A stretch of DNA of 64,000 nt from Bacteroidales bacterium (GCA_015061055.1 SUXH01000012.1:1-64000); one strand, 5' to 3'. Counted from the stretch's first letter, positions 33,908 through 43,649 are shown. The notes: a model not told the origin generated them from the letters alone. Numbers and translations: made by a program.

Positions 33908-35338
33908 ATGGAGAATCTAAGGAAAATATTATATGCGATGCTTGTAGGGGTGGTGATGATGACCACTGCTTGCATTGAGGACGATTTTACTACGAGTAGC
34001 AGTGATGTGCTGGAGTTTTCGTGTGATACTTTGGCATTTGACACTGTGTTTACCGAACTTGGCACACCTACGAAGCGTTTCACTGTGTATAATCGCCATA
34101 AGAAGATGATAAATATTTCGTCGGTGAAGTTTGAAGGGACAAATGGCGGACGATTTTATCTGAATGTCGATGGAATGACCGGCGAGGAGTTTCACGATGT
34201 TGAAATACGTGGCGAAGATAGCATATTTGTGTTTGTTGAGGCGTATATCGATCCTACAAACAAGAACAACCCGATAGAGATTAAAGATAATGTGCAGTTT
34301 GTAACCAATGGTGTTACTCAGCGTGTGCTTGTAACTGCTTGGGGTCAAGATGTGGTGAGGAAATATGGCGAAGTGGTGGAAAGCGATGCACGATTGACTG
34401 CCGAAAAGCCATACGTTATTTTTGATTCGCTTGTGGTGGCAGAAGGCGCTACGCTTACTATCGAACCTGGAGCTACGTTGTGTTTCCATGATGATGCTTA
34501 TATCGATGTGCGAGGTACGCTTAATGCAATTGGAACGCAATATGCTCCAATTACATTGCGTGGCGACCGAACAGATAATGTGGTAGGAGATATTGACTTT
34601 GATATTATGTCGGGACAATGGGGTGGTGTGTATTTCGCTCCTGAGAGTTTCGATAATGAGATACAATATGTGTTGATGCGTGGCTCAACGTTTGGTGTAT
34701 ATGCCGATTCGTGTGGCGTGATGGATCGTCGCAAGCTACATCTATACAATAGTGTGCTACACAATGCTACAAATGCAGTGCTTTTGTCGATGCACTCGTG
34801 GATTGATGCAGAAGGCACTGAGTTCAGCGATGCCGGTGGTAACGTGGTGGCATTAATAGGTGGCAAGGTGCGATTTGTGAATTGTACGCTTGCCAATTAC
34901 TATCTGTTTAGTGCTATCGGTGGTGCAATTCTTGGGCTTGACTATGTGTTGCCCGAAGATGAAGTGAAAGATGTGCCATTGATGGATGCAAGATTTGATA
35001 ACTGTGTGATATATGGAATAGCCGGTGACATAAATATTGGCGATCTTACCAATTCAAATGTGTATCTTCGTAATTGTTTGTTGAAATCGGCAGGTGAAAA
35101 TGATGATAATTTTATAAATTGCGTGTGGGAAGGTGATCCTATGTTTTTCACTATAAGAGAAGATTATATATTTGATTATCGCTTGAAGAATGAGAGCCAG
35201 GCAATAGGCAAAGGCGATGCGTCGTTATGTCCGCAAGAAGCAGCTATTGACCGCTATGGAGTGAATCGTTTCGAACGTGATAGCCTTGATATAGGTGCTT
35301 ATGTGTGGGTGGAACAAATAGAGGAGGAAAAGAAGTGA
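33908..35338 (+). CDS. Lipoprotein with right-handed beta-helix
   Basis: 476 residues. The signal sequence has a TTAC lipobox (Cys about 22), so it is probably an outer-membrane lipoprotein. A beta-sandwich-like domain (about 35-140) precedes a parallel beta-helix region (about 155-440). That region has Asn- and Gly-rich turns (EPGATLCFHDDAYIDVRGTLNAIG, FDNCVIYG, YLRNCLLK). It ends in RDSLDIGAYVWV, a closing often seen in 'choice-of-anchor Q' helix proteins. Such folds bind or cleave polysaccharide, but no catalytic residue can be singled out. Its TGA overlaps the ATG of folB by one base. Confidence 0.8.
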   Translation: MENLRKILYAMLVGVVMMTTACIEDDFTTSSSDVLEFSCDTLAFDTVFTELGTPTKRFTVYNRHKKMINISSVKFEGTNGGRFYLNVDGMTGEEFHDVEIRGEDSIFVFVEAYIDPTNKNNPIEIKDNVQFVTNGVTQRVLVTAWGQDVVRKYGEVVESDARLTAEKPYVIFDSLVVAEGATLTIEPGATLCFHDDAYIDVRGTLNAIGTQYAPITLRGDRTDNVVGDIDFDIMSGQWGGVYFAPESFDNEIQYVLMRGSTFGVYADSCGVMDRRKLHLYNSVLHNATNAVLLSMHSWIDAEGTEFSDAGGNVVALIGGKVRFVNCTLANYYLFSAIGGAILGLDYVLPEDEVKDVPLMDARFDNCVIYGIAGDINIGDLTNSNVYLRNCLLKSAGENDDNFINCVWEGDPMFFTIREDYIFDYRLKNESQAIGKGDASLCPQEAAIDRYGVNRFERDSLDIGAYVWVEQIEEEKK

Positions 35339-35697
35339 TGGAATGCAGTGTTAAGCTTGAACGAATGCACTTCTATGCCTATCATGGAGTGATGGAACAG
35401 GAACGCCGAGTGGGAAATGACTTTGAGGTTACGCTTGAGGTGTGGTATCCATTTGAAAATGCATTGGAGAGCGATAACCTTGAAGATACATTAAATTATG
35501 CTACGTTGTATGCTATTGTAGAGCGTGAAATGGCAGTACCAAGCCGATTGCTTGAACGAGTAGCAGGTAGAATTATATCTGCTATAAAGAAAGATATTCC
35601 GTTGGTAACGGCAGGGGTTATTTCAATTACAAAGCTTCACCCTCCATTCAAGTGTGATATGCCACATGGCGGTGCTGCAGTTACAATAAAGTGGTAA
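35338..35697 (+). CDS. folB: Dihydroneopterin aldolase
   Basis: 119 residues from the ATG at 35338, which shares its A with the preceding TGA; this is the standard FolB length. The enzyme cleaves 7,8-dihydroneopterin to 6-hydroxymethyl-dihydropterin and glycolaldehyde in folate synthesis. Key features are FYAYHGVMEQERRVGNDFEV (catalytic Tyr/Glu region, about 12-31), TLNYATLYAIVEREM, SRLLERVAGRI with the substrate-binding Glu, and the terminal KLHPPF with the active-site Lys. It is translationally coupled to the lipoprotein gene upstream. Confidence 0.93.
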   Translation: MECSVKLERMHFYAYHGVMEQERRVGNDFEVTLEVWYPFENALESDNLEDTLNYATLYAIVEREMAVPSRLLERVAGRIISAIKKDIPLVTAGVISITKLHPPFKCDMPHGGAAVTIKW

Positions 35698-35718
35698 ATA
35701 AATATTATCGTGAAAAAT

Positions 35719-36633
35719 ATGGACTATCAACAAATTCTTGAAAATATATATAAGTCGATTCTTCCTTATGCGAAAGAAGGGAAGCAGGCCGATTATATTC
35801 CGGAACTTGCTAAGGTAAATCCCGATCAATTTGGAATGAGTATTCACACTATTTATGGTGAAATCTACTCGATTGAAAGTGCTGATGTGAGATTTTCTAT
35901 TCAGAGTATTTCTAAGGTGTTTGCTCTTGCGATGTGTCTGTCTATAAAAGGTGATGATTTGTGGACGAAGGTTGGCAAAGAACCTTCGGGAACTGCATTT
36001 AATTCGCTTGTGCAACTTGAAGTGGAGAAAGGAGTGCCGAGAAATCCATTTATCAACGCCGGAGCGATAGTGATGGCTGATATTTTGATGTCGCATTTTG
36101 AAAATCCTGAGGAAGAATTTCTTGCCTTTGTGCGTGCAGTGGCTGGCGATGAAACCATCTCTTATAATGAGAATGTGGCAACTTCGGAACGTGAAACAGG
36201 CTATCTAAATGCTGCTATTGCCAACTTGTTGAAATATCATGGGACAATTGATAATGATATTGAACGAGTGTTACACTTTTATTTCTTGATGTGTTCGGTG
36301 GAGATGAGTTGTATGGAGCTTTCGCGCGCTTTCTTGGTGTTTGCTAATCACCGAAAAAAGTTTGATTATAATGGCGTAACTCTCACGTCGTCGCAAGTGA
36401 AACGTATGAATGCAATTATGCAAACTTGTGGTTTCTATGACGAAGCAGGAGAATTTTCTTATCTTGTAGGATTGCCTGGCAAGAGTGGAGTGGGAGGTGG
36501 TATTGTTGCAATCTATCCGTTACAATATTCGGTTGCAGTGTGGAGCCCTCGCCTTAATTCAAAGGGTAATTCTGTAATGGGAATAAAGGCTTTGGAACTG
36601 TTTACCACCGAAACAAAAGAGTCGATATTCTGA
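35719..36633 (+). CDS. glsA: Glutaminase
   Basis: 304 residues from ATG 35719 (a GTG at 35710 would add three). A serine-dependent beta-lactamase-fold glutaminase converting glutamine to glutamate and ammonia. Conserved family motifs include ADYIPELAKV, FSIQSISKVFALAM with the catalytic S-x-x-K (about 60-70), PRNPFINAGAI, NENVATSERETGYLNAA and GLPGKSGVGGGI. It helps with nitrogen supply and acid tolerance. It starts 21 bp after folB on the same strand; the aspartate decarboxylation module at 19-22 kb may act in the same stress context. Confidence 0.95.
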   Translation: MDYQQILENIYKSILPYAKEGKQADYIPELAKVNPDQFGMSIHTIYGEIYSIESADVRFSIQSISKVFALAMCLSIKGDDLWTKVGKEPSGTAFNSLVQLEVEKGVPRNPFINAGAIVMADILMSHFENPEEEFLAFVRAVAGDETISYNENVATSERETGYLNAAIANLLKYHGTIDNDIERVLHFYFLMCSVEMSCMELSRAFLVFANHRKKFDYNGVTLTSSQVKRMNAIMQTCGFYDEAGEFSYLVGLPGKSGVGGGIVAIYPLQYSVAVWSPRLNSKGNSVMGIKALELFTTETKESIF

Positions 36634-36635
36634 TT

Positions 36636-37019
36636 CTATACTACGCGTTTGAAGGCTGATAGGAAAGATAATTCGTCGATGTGCTCACTGAGTGCATCGA
36701 TGATTTTTTTTATGGCTTCGGGCGACGCATCACGATTGTTGAATAACAAGGTGGAGTTGGTGTGTGATGTGAGTTTGATGTAGTATGTTATTCGTGTAGG
36801 TTCGCTTGTCGTGTTATCGAGCGCGTCGACGATTTGTGTGGCGATGTTAAGGAATGCATCGGCAGAGCAACGGTCTTCGCCATCTTCGCGAGTGTCGCCA
36901 TTCTTAAAACAATAGAACACTTTGTAGCGAGATGCTACGTTAGCTATCGTGGTTTGAACGAAGGTGTCGTTATCAACCTTCAGGTCAAAATCAATAACCT
37001 TGATTTCTTCAGCAGTCAT
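36636..37019 (-). CDS. Unrecognised 127-aa protein at the end of the suf operon
   Basis: 127 residues, acidic, no signal peptide and no membrane segment. Alternating strands and two helices (about 55-75 and 95-127, SPEAIKKIIDALSEHIDEL) suggest a small alpha/beta fold. It begins 17 bp after the sufS stop, so it is the fifth cistron of the suf operon. The 3' end converges with glsA, separated by only 2 bp. No SufE/SufU or SufT motif is seen: there is no conserved Cys in the right context, only Cys in FYCFKN and DRCSAD. Function unknown. Confidence 0.7.
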   Translation of the reverse strand: MTAEEIKVIDFDLKVDNDTFVQTTIANVASRYKVFYCFKNGDTREDGEDRCSADAFLNIATQIVDALDNTTSEPTRITYYIKLTSHTNSTLLFNNRDASPEAIKKIIDALSEHIDELSFLSAFKRVV

Positions 37020-37036
37020 AATAATAAGAATATTGT

Positions 37037-38260
37037 TTATCCAAACATCTTAGCAGTGCGTTCTACAGCCGCAATGAATGCATCTACTTCCTCCATAGTG
37101 TTGTATACACCAAAAGAAGCTCTTACAGTGCCTTCAACTCCAAGTCGATGCATAAGTGGCTCGGCGCAGTGGTGTCCTGTGCGAACTGCTATGCCAAGTT
37201 TGTCGAGGATAGTCCCCATATCATAAGAGTTGATATTGTTGACAAGGAACGAGATAACGGCACTCTTGTCGGGCGACGTTCCGTAAATTTTCATTCCGGG
37301 TATTTTCATTAGTCCTTCGGTTGCAGCTTTCATCAGGGCATCTTCGTGTGCTGCAATATTTTCGATACCGATGTTGTTGATAAATCGAATAGCTTCGGCA
37401 AATGCAGCTATTCCGACAAAATCGGGTGTGCCGGCTTCAAACTTATATGGAAGTCTTGCAAATGTTGTCTTTTCGAACGACACTGTGCCAATCATCTCGC
37501 CACCACCTTGGTAAGGAGGCATTTGTTCGAGGAACTTTTTCTTTCCATAAAGTACACCTACACCTGTTGGGCCATACATTTTGTGAGCCGAGAAAGCATA
37601 GAAGTCAGCCTTAAGGTCTTGCACGTCAACCTTCATATAAGACACAGCTTGTGCGCCATCTACAAGAACAGGAATGCCATGCTTGTGAGCTATGTGAATC
37701 ATTTCTTTCACAGGATTCACAGTACCAAGTACATTGGAAACGTGGCTGATTGCAACGAAACGCGTGTTTTCGGTGAAAAGATCTTCGTAGGCTTGAATGT
37801 CGACTTCTCCCTTGTCGTTGATAGGAACTACGCGTAAGTGAATACGCTTGTTACGTTGAATGAGTTGCCAAGGCACTATATTGGCGTGGTGTTCCATTGC
37901 AGTGATGATGATTTCATCGCCATGCGAGAATGCTCCTCCAAAAGATGACGCTACGAGATTAATGGCTTCGGTGGTGCCGCGAGTGAAAACTATTTCTTCA
38001 GTACTTGCTGCATTTATATATTCTCGCACCATTTCGCGAGTTAGTTCTTGGCGGTCGGTGGCTTGCTGTGACAATGAGTGAACTCCGCGATGCACATTAG
38101 CTTTCAGATTGCGATACATATAGCTTATGGCATCGACCACACAATCGGGTGTTTGCGAAGTAGCCGCATTGTCGAGGTAGATTAATGGCTTTCCGTTAAT
38201 CGTGGTGTTGAGAATAGGGAATTGCTCTCGTATTGTCAATATGTCTTGTGAAGTCAGCAT
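37037..38260 (-). CDS. sufS: Cysteine desulfurase SufS
   Basis: A 407-residue group II cysteine desulfurase, which uses PLP to take sulfur from cysteine and pass it to the SufBCD scaffold. Features: YLDNAATSQTP (about 28-38), the TRGTTEAINLVA loop, AMEHHANIVPWQ with the stacking His, SHVSNVLGTVNP, the PLP lysine in FYAFSAHKMYGPTGVG (about 227) and the active-site cysteine in VRTGHHCAEPLM (about 366). It lies 18 bp after sufD in the leftward operon sufB-sufC-sufD-sufS. Confidence 0.96.
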   Translation of the reverse strand: MLTSQDILTIREQFPILNTTINGKPLIYLDNAATSQTPDCVVDAISYMYRNLKANVHRGVHSLSQQATDRQELTREMVREYINAASTEEIVFTRGTTEAINLVASSFGGAFSHGDEIIITAMEHHANIVPWQLIQRNKRIHLRVVPINDKGEVDIQAYEDLFTENTRFVAISHVSNVLGTVNPVKEMIHIAHKHGIPVLVDGAQAVSYMKVDVQDLKADFYAFSAHKMYGPTGVGVLYGKKKFLEQMPPYQGGGEMIGTVSFEKTTFARLPYKFEAGTPDFVGIAAFAEAIRFINNIGIENIAAHEDALMKAATEGLMKIPGMKIYGTSPDKSAVISFLVNNINSYDMGTILDKLGIAVRTGHHCAEPLMHRLGVEGTVRASFGVYNTMEEVDAFIAAVERTAKMFG

Positions 38261-38278
38261 ATATTATAGTGTGGAACA

Positions 38279-39646
38279 TTAATCAATGTTGTTGATGATT
38301 TCGTGGCAATCGTTACCACATTGTTGGCAAAGTGTCAGTTTGCCGTAAAGGCGCTTGTCGATAAGATGTCGAAGTCGGTCTTTTAGCGAATCCATACGGA
38401 CAGAAGCAATGATATCGGTCATAAAAGCCTGCATAAGCAACATTCGAGCTTCATCTTTCGAAATACCTCGAGTCTGCATATAGAAGATAGCATCTTGGTC
38501 AAGCTGTCCTATAGTTGAGCCATGGCTACACTTCACATCATCGGTGTAAATCTCGAGTTGTGGCTTGGTGTACATCTTTGCTTTGTTTGAAGTGCAGATG
38601 TTTTTGTTGCCTTGATAAGCTTCTACTTTAGGAGAATCAGGGTCAACGAGTATTCTTCCGCTGAAAGCTCCTCGTGCGTTGTCTTCGAGAATGTATTTAA
38701 AGAGTTCGTTGCTTGAACAGTGTCCTACGTGGTGGCATATATCAGTGTGGTTGTCGATGTGTTGTTCTCCACCGGCAATAGCCATTCCGTAAAGGTGAGT
38801 TTCACAATGTTCGCCAACTACGTCTATGCGATAGTCGTTGCGTGTAGAGCCATTCACGAGAGTGATACCATTAAGAAGTAGGTTGGAACCTTCTTCTTGT
38901 CGTGCCCATATTGATGATACACGATGAGTGTGTTCGCCCGACTCTTCAAGATCGTAAAGGTCGAATGATGAATTTTTGCCGGCAAATATCTCTACAACTT
39001 GTGTATTTAGGAAATCAAGCTCTTGATTTTGAGTGTGATCGCACACGAGCATTTTGGCGTGCGCATTTTCTTCAAGAATGATTAAAATTCGTCGGCAAGC
39101 CATAACAGGAATCGAGGCGTTCAGAATATTGACAAGTTGCAAAGGTTTTTCGAGGGTAACATTCTTTGGAATGTATATAAGTAATGCATCTTGCGCAAGC
39201 AGTGTATTAAGAGCCACAACCGGATTGTCGATATGAGCAAGTGTGCCGTAGTATTGACTGATAAGCTCGCTGTGTGATGTTGCAAATTGGCGCACAGAAC
39301 CGGTAAGCACGCCTTCGGGTAAACCGATTGAAGAAGTGCGACTGCTGTAATAAGTGTCGTTGAAAGAGAAATACAACCACGTACTCATATTAGGAACATC
39401 GCAACGGAATGCATTGGCAGTATCTGCCCCGAAGTCGAAACGATTGATGTTAACACCATAGTCGGGGGCAAAGATGTCCTCGAGATTAGTGGTTTCGTAG
39501 TTTTCGTCGCCTTTCACAGGAAGTTGCTTGCCCTTGAGAGCCTCAAGTGCTTTGGTACGCAGTGCATTCATAACGACGATAGAATGCGATTCGATAACAC
39601 TGCGATTTTTCTTGAAAAGGTCGATATATTGTTTTAATGATGACAT
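38279..39646 (-). CDS. sufD: Fe-S cluster assembly protein SufD
   Basis: About 455 residues from the ATG at 39646 (MSSLKQYIDLF); a TTG at 39655 is an alternative start. The protein pairs with SufB to form the scaffold of the SufBC2D complex. The C-terminal SufBD beta-helix core is visible in GEHCETHLYGMAIAGGEQHIDNHTDICHHVGHCSSNELFKYILEDNARGAFSGRI (about 275-330), followed by DDVKCSHGSTIGQLDQDAIFYMQTRGI. The N-terminal half is variable, as in the family. It lies 15 bp downstream of sufC. Confidence 0.95.
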   Translation of the reverse strand: MSSLKQYIDLFKKNRSVIESHSIVVMNALRTKALEALKGKQLPVKGDENYETTNLEDIFAPDYGVNINRFDFGADTANAFRCDVPNMSTWLYFSFNDTYYSSRTSSIGLPEGVLTGSVRQFATSHSELISQYYGTLAHIDNPVVALNTLLAQDALLIYIPKNVTLEKPLQLVNILNASIPVMACRRILIILEENAHAKMLVCDHTQNQELDFLNTQVVEIFAGKNSSFDLYDLEESGEHTHRVSSIWARQEEGSNLLLNGITLVNGSTRNDYRIDVVGEHCETHLYGMAIAGGEQHIDNHTDICHHVGHCSSNELFKYILEDNARGAFSGRILVDPDSPKVEAYQGNKNICTSNKAKMYTKPQLEIYTDDVKCSHGSTIGQLDQDAIFYMQTRGISKDEARMLLMQAFMTDIIASVRMDSLKDRLRHLIDKRLYGKLTLCQQCGNDCHEIINNID

Positions 39647-39661
39647 AAGAGGCAAATGTGA

Positions 39662-40441
39662 TTAGTCGATTTTATTGTCGATTTCTTCCTTAATCCAGTC
39701 GTATCCTTTATCTTCGAGAACGAGAGCAAGTTCGGGACCGCCCGATTTTACGATTTTACCTTTGTAAAGCACGTGAACGAAGTCGGGTTTGATATAATCG
39801 AGTAATCGCTGATAGTGAGTGATTACGATAGTGGCGTTATTCTCGTTTTTGAGTTTGTTTACGCCACCGGCCACAATGCGAAGGGCATCGATGTCGAGCC
39901 CGCTGTCGGTTTCGTCGAGAATCGACAATTTAGGTTCGAGCACTGCCATTTGGAATATTTCGTTACGTTTCTTTTCACCACCTGAGAATCCTTCGTTCAC
40001 TGAGCGTGAAGCGAGTTTGTTGTCGAGTTCGACGATGGCACGCTTTTCGCGCATAAGTTTCAAGAAATCGCTTGCCGAGATAGGTTCTTGGTTGAAATAT
40101 TTACGCTTTTCGTTCACCGCAGCACGCATAAAGTTCACCATCGACACTCCCGGGATTTCCACAGGGTATTGGAAACTGAGAAAAAGTCCTTCGTGTGAAC
40201 GATCTTCGGGTGATAGTTCAAGAAGATTTTTACCATCGAAATTGACTGAGCCGTCGGTAACGATATAAGCCGGATTGCCTGTAAGCACAGCCGATAGTGT
40301 ACTCTTTCCCGAACCATTAGGTCCCATAATAGCGTGAACTTCTCCAGGACGAATTTCGAGATTTACTCCTTTAAGAATTTCTTTACCTTCAATACTTGCG
40401 TGAAGGTCTTTTATTGTGAGCAGGTTTGGTTTGTTTTCCAT
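39662..40441 (-). CDS. sufC: Fe-S cluster assembly ATPase SufC
   Basis: A 259-residue ABC-type ATPase of the SufBCD complex. Walker A is GPNGSGKST (about 39-47). The signature is FSGGEKKRNEI (about 149-159). Walker B is LSILDETDSGLD (about 171-182), in which Asp-Glu-Thr-Asp matches the SufC-specific pattern. The H-loop His is in IVITHYQ. It hydrolyses ATP to drive assembly of the cluster on SufB-SufD. 27 bp separates it from sufB. Confidence 0.97.
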   Translation of the reverse strand: MENKPNLLTIKDLHASIEGKEILKGVNLEIRPGEVHAIMGPNGSGKSTLSAVLTGNPAYIVTDGSVNFDGKNLLELSPEDRSHEGLFLSFQYPVEIPGVSMVNFMRAAVNEKRKYFNQEPISASDFLKLMREKRAIVELDNKLASRSVNEGFSGGEKKRNEIFQMAVLEPKLSILDETDSGLDIDALRIVAGGVNKLKNENNATIVITHYQRLLDYIKPDFVHVLYKGKIVKSGGPELALVLEDKGYDWIKEEIDNKID

Positions 40442-40468
40442 ATTCCTTCGTTGTTTTCGATTGTTATA

Positions 40469-41953
40469 TTATCCTACACTGCCTTCGAGTGAGATTGAAA
40501 GAAGCTTTTGTGCTTCGACGGCAAATTCCATAGGCAGTTTTGCCATTACCTCTTTAGCATATCCGTTTACGATAAGACCAATTGCGTCTTCGGTTGGAAT
40601 TCCTCGTTGGTTGCAGTAGAATATCTGTTCTTCGTTAATTTTGGATGTTGTAGCCTCGTGTTCCACCACTGATGAGTCGTTTTGTACATCAATGTAAGGG
40701 AAAGTGTGTGCTCCACAAGTGTCGGTGAGCAGAAGGCTGTCGCACTGAGTGAAGTTGCGGCTGTTGGTAGCATTGGGTAATACTTTTACAAGGCCTCGAT
40801 AGCTGTTTTGACTTTTTCCCGAGGATATTCCTTTCGACACGATTGTGCTACGGGTGTTCTTGCCGATGTGAATCATTTTGGTACCGGTGTCGGCTTGCTG
40901 ATGATTGTTGGTGACGGCTACCGAGTAGAATTCTCCTACCGAGTTGTTGCCTTTCAATACACAACTTGGATATTTCCAAGTGATAGCCGATCCTGTTTCC
41001 ACTTGTGTCCACGATATTTTTGAGAAATCGCCACGACACAATCCTCGCTTGGTTACGAAATTGTAGATACCGCCTTTACCGTCTTTGTCGCCGGGATACC
41101 AATTTTGAACGGTTGAATATTTCACTTCGGCTCGGTCTTCTACGATTATTTCGACGATGGCTGCGTGAAGTTGGTTTTCATCGCGCATTGGAGCTGTGCA
41201 ACCTTCGAGGTAGCTCACATAAGCGTCGTCGTCGGCAACTATTAAAGTGCGCTCAAATTGTCCTGTATCTTTAGCATTGATGCGGAAATAAGTGGATAAT
41301 TCCATAGGGCAACGTACACCCTTGGGGATATATACAAACGAGCCATCCGAGAAAACCGCACTATTTAGAGCTGCATAGAAATTGTCCCGGTAGCTTACCA
41401 CCGAACCAAGATATTTTTTAACTAAGTCGGGATAGTCTTTGATAGCTTCCGAAATGGAACAGAATATTACACCAAGTTCGGCAAGGCGTTCTTTGTAAGT
41501 GGTTTTCACACTCACACTGTCCATAACGGCATCGACAGCAATGCCCGACAGACGCATTTGTTCTTCGAGAGATATTCCGAGTTTGTCAAAAGTTTTGCGC
41601 ACTTCAGGATCTACCTCATCAAGACTCTTGGGGCCCTCTTTTTGTTTAGGCGCAGCAAAGTAGCTTATGTCTTGAAAATCGATTTCGGGGATGTCAAGAT
41701 GTGCCCAATTAGGAGGGGTAAGAGTGAGCCAATAGCGATAAGCCTCAAGGCGAAAGTTGAGCATCCATTCGGGTTCTCCTTTCACTTGAGAGATGTAGCA
41801 CACCACTTCTTCATTAAGCCCCTTAGGGATAATGTGCATATCGATATCGGTTACGAAGCCATATTTATAATCGCTATTGGTAGCGTTATGTATTATCTCT
41901 TCGCTTTCGTTTTGTCTGTTTTTTTCGTTTTTGTTATTTTCGTATGACTTCAT
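40469..41953 (-). CDS. sufB: Fe-S cluster assembly protein SufB
   Basis: A 494-residue scaffold component and first gene of the suf operon. The strongly conserved family core is present: [23 protein letters not shown] (about 215-237), [28 protein letters not shown] (about 315-331) and [19 protein letters not shown]. The [29 protein letters not shown] segment (about 420-448) carries the Cys and His residues proposed to hold the nascent cluster. The ATG at 41953 is preceded by a leader of about 135 nt and a promoter at 42089-42096. Confidence 0.97.
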   Translation of the reverse strand: MKSYENNKNEKNRQNESEEIIHNATNSDYKYGFVTDIDMHIIPKGLNEEVVCYISQVKGEPEWMLNFRLEAYRYWLTLTPPNWAHLDIPEIDFQDISYFAAPKQKEGPKSLDEVDPEVRKTFDKLGISLEEQMRLSGIAVDAVMDSVSVKTTYKERLAELGVIFCSISEAIKDYPDLVKKYLGSVVSYRDNFYAALNSAVFSDGSFVYIPKGVRCPMELSTYFRINAKDTGQFERTLIVADDDAYVSYLEGCTAPMRDENQLHAAIVEIIVEDRAEVKYSTVQNWYPGDKDGKGGIYNFVTKRGLCRGDFSKISWTQVETGSAITWKYPSCVLKGNNSVGEFYSVAVTNNHQQADTGTKMIHIGKNTRSTIVSKGISSGKSQNSYRGLVKVLPNATNSRNFTQCDSLLLTDTCGAHTFPYIDVQNDSSVVEHEATTSKINEEQIFYCNQRGIPTEDAIGLIVNGYAKEVMAKLPMEFAVEAQKLLSISLEGSVG

Positions 41954-42088
41954 TGTTTAGTCGTAGTTTCTTTTTGATCGTATTCGGCATAATGACATAA
42001 GAATGCCAGACTTATGTAAAAGTGCCTTATATTGTTAAAAACAATTCACGTATCGAGTAGTTTGTCAAATGCAGTTAACAATAAAATG

Positions 42089-42096
42089 CAAAGTTA
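42089..42096 (-). promoter_or_regulatory. -7 element of the suf operon
   Basis: The minus strand reads TAACTTTG, an exact TAnnTTTG match 136 bp upstream of the sufB ATG. Confidence 0.5.
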
Positions 42097-42246
42097 CGAA
42101 AAATCGTGGTATTTACCGAATTTAAACAGGTGAAGAATTGCTGAAAAGTGAATTAAAAGAGAAACGGATAATTCTGTTTGAATATAATTATGATAATGAA
42201 AGTATTAAATATTGGTTATAGGTACGTTTTGTGTTGACTTTTTTGT

Positions 42247-42254
42247 TAAATTTG
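42247..42254 (+). promoter_or_regulatory. -7 element of the patatin-like gene
   Basis: TAAATTTG is an exact match; GTTG/TTTG sequences lie about 15-20 bp upstream. The predicted leader is about 78 nt. Confidence 0.5.
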
Positions 42255-42338
42255 CGTTGAATTTACAGGTAAAATTAGTATTAAATTTTCAGTTTAACAC
42301 CGTTAGAAAAGTGATAGATATTATTGTCGTGTAATTAG

Positions 42339-43208
42339 ATGATTGAGGTTTTGAATGATAGAAAGGTGGTTTTAGATGAGCGTTCCGGGCTTGTGCTTGA
42401 GGGTGGAGGAATGCGTGGAGTGTTCACTTGTGGAGTGCTCGATAATTTTATGGATCGAGGTATCCGTTTCCCTTATACAATTGGAGTGAGTGCGGGCGCT
42501 TGTAATGGTCTTTCGTATATGTCGGGACAACGTGGCCGCGCTAAATATAGTAATATCGACTTGCTAGAAAAGTATAGATATATTGGCTTAAAGCATCTTT
42601 TGCTAAAGAGGAATATAATGGATTTTGACCTTCTTTTTAACGTGTTCCCCAATAAGATAATTCCGTATGATTATGAAGCGTATGCTAAATGCAAAGAGCG
42701 CTATGAAATGGTAACTACGAGCTGTAAAACAGGTGAGGCTTGCTATTATGATGAAAAACACTCGCCGCAACGAATAATAGATATTGTAAAGGCATCGAGT
42801 AGCCTGCCATTTGTGTGCCCAATTGCATACGTAGATGAAAAACCGATGCTCGATGGAGGTATCGCCGATTCAATTCCGCTGCTTCGGGCTCGAGAGCAAG
42901 GTTTTGATAATAATGTGGTGGTGTTGACGCGCAATCGTGGCTATAGGAAGCCGGATAAACCTTCGAGTGTTCCAATGTTGTTCTATCGCAAATATCCTCG
43001 ACTTCGTGAGGCTATTGCAAATAGAAATTTGCTATATAACGAACAGCTCGAACTTGTGGAACGTCTTGAAACTGAAGGAGAGCTGATTGTGATACGTCCT
43101 GAAAAACCTGTCGTGGTTGATCGAATGGAGCGAGATACAAAAAAGTTGCTCGATCTCTATAATGAAGGTTATGAGTGTGCTTCAAAAATAGATTTCGAGC
43201 AAGTCTAA
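42339..43208 (+). CDS. Patatin-like phospholipase (YjjU type)
   Basis: 289 residues. The patatin hydrolase fold is recognisable by the oxyanion-hole glycines LVLEGGGMRGVFTCGVL (about 18-34), the nucleophile elbow GVSAG (about 49-53, catalytic Ser51) and the catalytic Asp in the DGG motif (MLDGGIADSIP, about 169-179). It acts as a serine lipid acyl hydrolase. Length and the YMSGQRGR region resemble the cytoplasmic YjjU/RssA subgroup; no signal peptide is present, so a cytoplasmic or membrane-associated location is likely. It converges with the thioredoxin gene, separated by 7 bp. Confidence 0.9.
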   Translation: MIEVLNDRKVVLDERSGLVLEGGGMRGVFTCGVLDNFMDRGIRFPYTIGVSAGACNGLSYMSGQRGRAKYSNIDLLEKYRYIGLKHLLLKRNIMDFDLLFNVFPNKIIPYDYEAYAKCKERYEMVTTSCKTGEACYYDEKHSPQRIIDIVKASSSLPFVCPIAYVDEKPMLDGGIADSIPLLRAREQGFDNNVVVLTRNRGYRKPDKPSSVPMLFYRKYPRLREAIANRNLLYNEQLELVERLETEGELIVIRPEKPVVVDRMERDTKKLLDLYNEGYECASKIDFEQV

Positions 43209-43215
43209 AGAACTA

Positions 43216-43575
43216 CTATTTAAGTAGTATATCATTGATTGCTTGACTAAGCTCTTTTTTAGGAAATGTACCGGTGGCTATTTGTGGAGCATTGTTCATT
43301 GGAATGAACACAAGGGTAGGAACCGATCTGATATTAAATATTGAAGATAGCTCGGGCTCGTCGTCTACGTTCACTTTGTAAATGTCTACTTTGCCATTGT
43401 ATTCATTGGCAAGTTCATCAATTATAGGAGAAAGGGCTTTGCATGGGGCGCACCACGAAGCATAGAAGTCGATTAAAGCTGGCTTATCGCCAAGAAATTT
43501 CCATTCGTTGGGACTTTGTTCAAAATTAGCTACTCGTCTTAAGAATCCGCCTTTAGATAGATGTATTGTTGCCAT
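43216..43575 (-). CDS. Thioredoxin-like protein
   Basis: 119 residues with the classic thioredoxin fold. Active site is FYASWCAPCKALSPIID (CAPC instead of CGPC), with the cis-Pro in RSVPTLVF. There is no signal peptide, so it is a cytoplasmic thioredoxin family disulfide reductase. The CAPC variant and the ~20-residue N-terminal extension differ from housekeeping TrxA, so a dedicated partner is possible. Promoter elements lie upstream at 43618-43649. Confidence 0.9.
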   Translation of the reverse strand: MATIHLSKGGFLRRVANFEQSPNEWKFLGDKPALIDFYASWCAPCKALSPIIDELANEYNGKVDIYKVNVDDEPELSSIFNIRSVPTLVFIPMNNAPQIATGTFPKKELSQAINDILLK

Positions 43576-43617
43576 ATCTTGTGTAGTTCTTTGATGTTAT
43601 TATTCTGATTTTTATTG

Positions 43618-43649
43618 CAAAATTAATAGCATATATGGCTTTTGTCAAA
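43618..43649 (-). promoter_or_regulatory. Promoter of the thioredoxin gene
   Basis: Minus strand TAATTTTG (43618-43625) and TTTG (43646-43649) with a 20-bp spacer. Confidence 0.6.

Larger units (their letters stand above)
41954..42338. other. Divergent intergenic region sufB / patatin gene
   Basis: 385 bp with no gene. It holds the sufB -7 element (42089-42096, minus strand) and that of the patatin gene (42247-42254, plus strand). The sufB leader (about 135 nt) is long enough for regulation. ATTGTTAAAAACAAT (near 42032-42046) is an inverted repeat inside it, but I see no recognised operator. Confidence 0.5.

Noticed and set aside
35305-35337. Upstream start for folB
   Set aside because: It would add 11 residues encoded inside the preceding lipoprotein gene and unlike FolB; the ATG at 35338 gives the family length.
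41954-42088. Riboswitch in the sufB leader
   Set aside because: The leader is long, but I see no conserved aptamer pattern or terminator/antiterminator pair.
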